NCBI RefSeq assembly: GCF_000004075.3
Contig: NC_026657.2
Location: 12,648,001-12,712,000, forward strand
DNA: 64,000 nucleotides
Direction: 5' to 3'
Source: Cucumis sativus
Taxonomy: Eukaryota; Streptophyta; Magnoliopsida; Cucurbitales; Cucurbitaceae
Positions within the stretch are counted from its first letter, which is position 1, and every line of letters begins with the position of its first letter. Below the pieces are notes generated by a model. It was not told the origin of the DNA. It saw only the letters and a list, made by a program, of their open reading frames with translations, and made no database searches. The position numbers and the translations under genes are program-made. This document shows positions 62,518 through 64,000 of this stretch, piece after piece.

Positions 62518-64000
62518 TCACGCATAATATCTTCGAACATAATCTGAATTCACATGATTTTTTTAGCTTAACACCATCCATATTGGTTAAAAGCAAAGCT
62601 CCTCCTGGAAAACTCTTTTCACCACAAACGAACCTTCATAATTAGGAGTCCATTTTTCTCGATGATCCTTTTCAAATGAAAATATCCTTTTTAATGCCAA
62701 ATCTCCTTCTCAAAAACTTCAAGGGTGCAATTTTTTATTGTATGCTCGTATTAGTCTTCTTTGGTAAAGTTGTCTGTGACTTAATGCTGCCAAACATTTT
62801 TTTTTCAATGAAATTCAACTGCTCATAACGACATTCAACTTCATATAACTTAGCTTCCATGATAACTCTCAATGAAGGTATCTTAAGTTCTAAAGGTAGG
62901 ACAACTTTTATACCATAAACCAAATAAAATGGTGTTGCCCCTGTTGAAGTACGAACTGATGTATGATATCCATGCAGTGTAAATGGTAAAATTTCATGTC
63001 AATCTTTGTATGTTGTTGTCATCTTCTCAATAACTCTTTTAATATTTTTGTTGACTGCCTCAACTGCCACATTCATCTTGGGGTGATATGGAGTCGAATT
63101 TCTGTGATTGATCTTGAATTTCTCACAAAGTTCGTCCATCATTTGTTATTAAGGTTCTTGGTATTATCTGTAATAATACCCTCTGGTAGACCATAACGAC
63201 AGATCAACTCTTTCTTGATAAACTTGAGCACCACTCCTCTTGTAACATTGCAGTAAGATGCTGCCTCTAATCATTTAGTGAAGTAATCAATCGCCACAAG
63301 AATAAAATGTTGATCATTTGAGGCTTTAGGATCAATGGGTCCAATAACATCCATTCCCCATAAAGAAAACGACCATGGTGCTGACAAGACATGCAACGGA
63401 GATGCTGCTGCATGAATCTTATCCATATAAATTTGACACTTTTTACATTCTCTTGCATATTTTATACAATCTGATTCCATCGTTGTCCAATAATAACCAG
63501 ATCTAAGGATTTGTCTAGACATAATATGTCCGTTCGCATGTGTTCTACATATTCCTTCATGAATTTCTGTCATAATTTGTTTTGCTTCTTCCACATCAAC
63601 ACATCGAAGGAGTACCATATCATGGTTTCTTTTATAAAGAACTTTACCACTTAAGAAAAAGTTCATGGCCAACCTTCTTATTGTGCGCTTGTCATTCTCT
63701 GAAGCTCCATATTTCTCTACAATTATGTATTGCTTGATATCAAAATACCATGGCTTATTATAATACAGGTGGGCTCTGCAAATACTGCTTAATTTTGTTG
63801 AAAGCTTCTTGACAATCCTCATTCTATTTTCTTGGATTGTTTTTACGTAAAAGCTTGAAGATTGGTTCGCAGGTTGAAGTTAAATGCGAGATAAATCTGG
63901 ATATGTAATTTAGTCTTTCAAGAAAATCTCGAACTTCTTTTTCTGTTTCAGGGGATGGCATGTCCATGATAGACTTCACTTTATCTGGGTCTACTTTGAT
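62518..64000 (-). pseudogene. Broken pol of the second element (cut by window edge)
   Basis: This mirrors 52,153-53,637. The integrase region is open over a longer stretch (63,822-63,271), because the extra base that shifts the first copy near 53,233 is absent here. The stop after DYFTK, the integrase C-terminal segment (VYGIKVVLPLELKIPSL, 62,923-62,735) and the RNase H deletion are the same as in the first copy. The part upstream of about 63,830 is the end of reverse transcriptase. Confidence 0.85.

Larger units (their letters stand above)
47091..64000 (-). mobile_element. Tandem Ty3/gypsy LTR retrotransposon array (LTR-internal-LTR-internal)
   Basis: Positions 47,091 to about 53,637 are repeated nearly base for base at 57,454-64,000, a period of about 10.36 kb that goes far beyond the LTR into pol. 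Reading on the minus strand the order is: internal region 2 (cut by the window edge), LTR, primer site, leader, gag, pol remnants, 3' tandem array, purine tract, LTR. The gag and pol order, YVDD reverse transcriptase, HHCC integrase, tRNA-Arg-type primer site and 3' repeats suit the Tat/Ogre side of Ty3/gypsy. All coding parts are broken. The middle LTR is shared, as expected from unequal recombination between LTRs. Confidence 0.9.

Overview
The window is nuclear DNA of a flowering plant. It is AT-rich, its genes carry GT..AG introns, and its protein families are plant-specific (IQD, DYW-class PPR, class IV HD-Zip, PEBP of the TFL1/BFT type, DUF248-type methyltransferase). I infer a dicot, and my best guess is a cucurbit such as Cucumis; no marker in the sequence proves the species. 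Exon joins below were made by hand from splice sites, reading phase and family conservation. Each complete joined model is an exact number of codons.

Layout. 1-840: minus-strand first exon of an RPB6-like RNA polymerase subunit gene, the rest lying off the left edge. 3.3-7.3 kb: six-exon Golgi-type putative methyltransferase (plus). 7.8-8.2 kb: small secreted 8-cysteine lipid-transfer-like protein (plus). 10-13.3 kb: four-exon IQD calmodulin-binding protein (plus). 17.6-20 kb: five-exon rhomboid protease (minus). 21.9-24.6 kb: intronless DYW-type PPR protein (plus). 29.6-34.4 kb: nine-exon class IV HD-Zip regulator (plus), with a relic TRIM-like mini-retroelement in its sixth intron. 38.4-39.2 kb: BFT/TFL1-like PEBP gene (minus) with a fused last exon and a serine run in the segment-B loop. 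These are independent housekeeping or developmental genes; nothing suggests that they act together.

39.3-47.1 kb is gene-poor, AT-rich DNA with microsatellites, a SINE-like tRNA-derived segment and an old 1.4-kb direct duplication whose two copies each keep a long hairpin. From 47,091 to the right edge lies a minus-strand Ty3/gypsy LTR retrotransposon array: LTR (47,091-49,553), internal region, LTR (57,454-59,917), then a second internal region cut by the window edge. The layout is LTR-internal-LTR-internal, a tandem duplication with a period of about 10.36 kb. Both internal regions share the same gutted pol (RNase H missing, in-frame stop in integrase), so the element is defective. No protease is recognisable in the first copy. 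Each copy carries a 3'-UTR array of about 16 units of 105-113 bp, the kind of array known in the Tat/Ogre lineage as a source of satellites.

No rRNA, true tRNA or CRISPR array was seen. The most unusual items are the PEBP gene's structure, the stop-free 78-nt intron in the HD-Zip gene, the 70-bp-LTR TRIM relic, the duplicated hairpin locus and the tandem retroelement with its nascent satellite.
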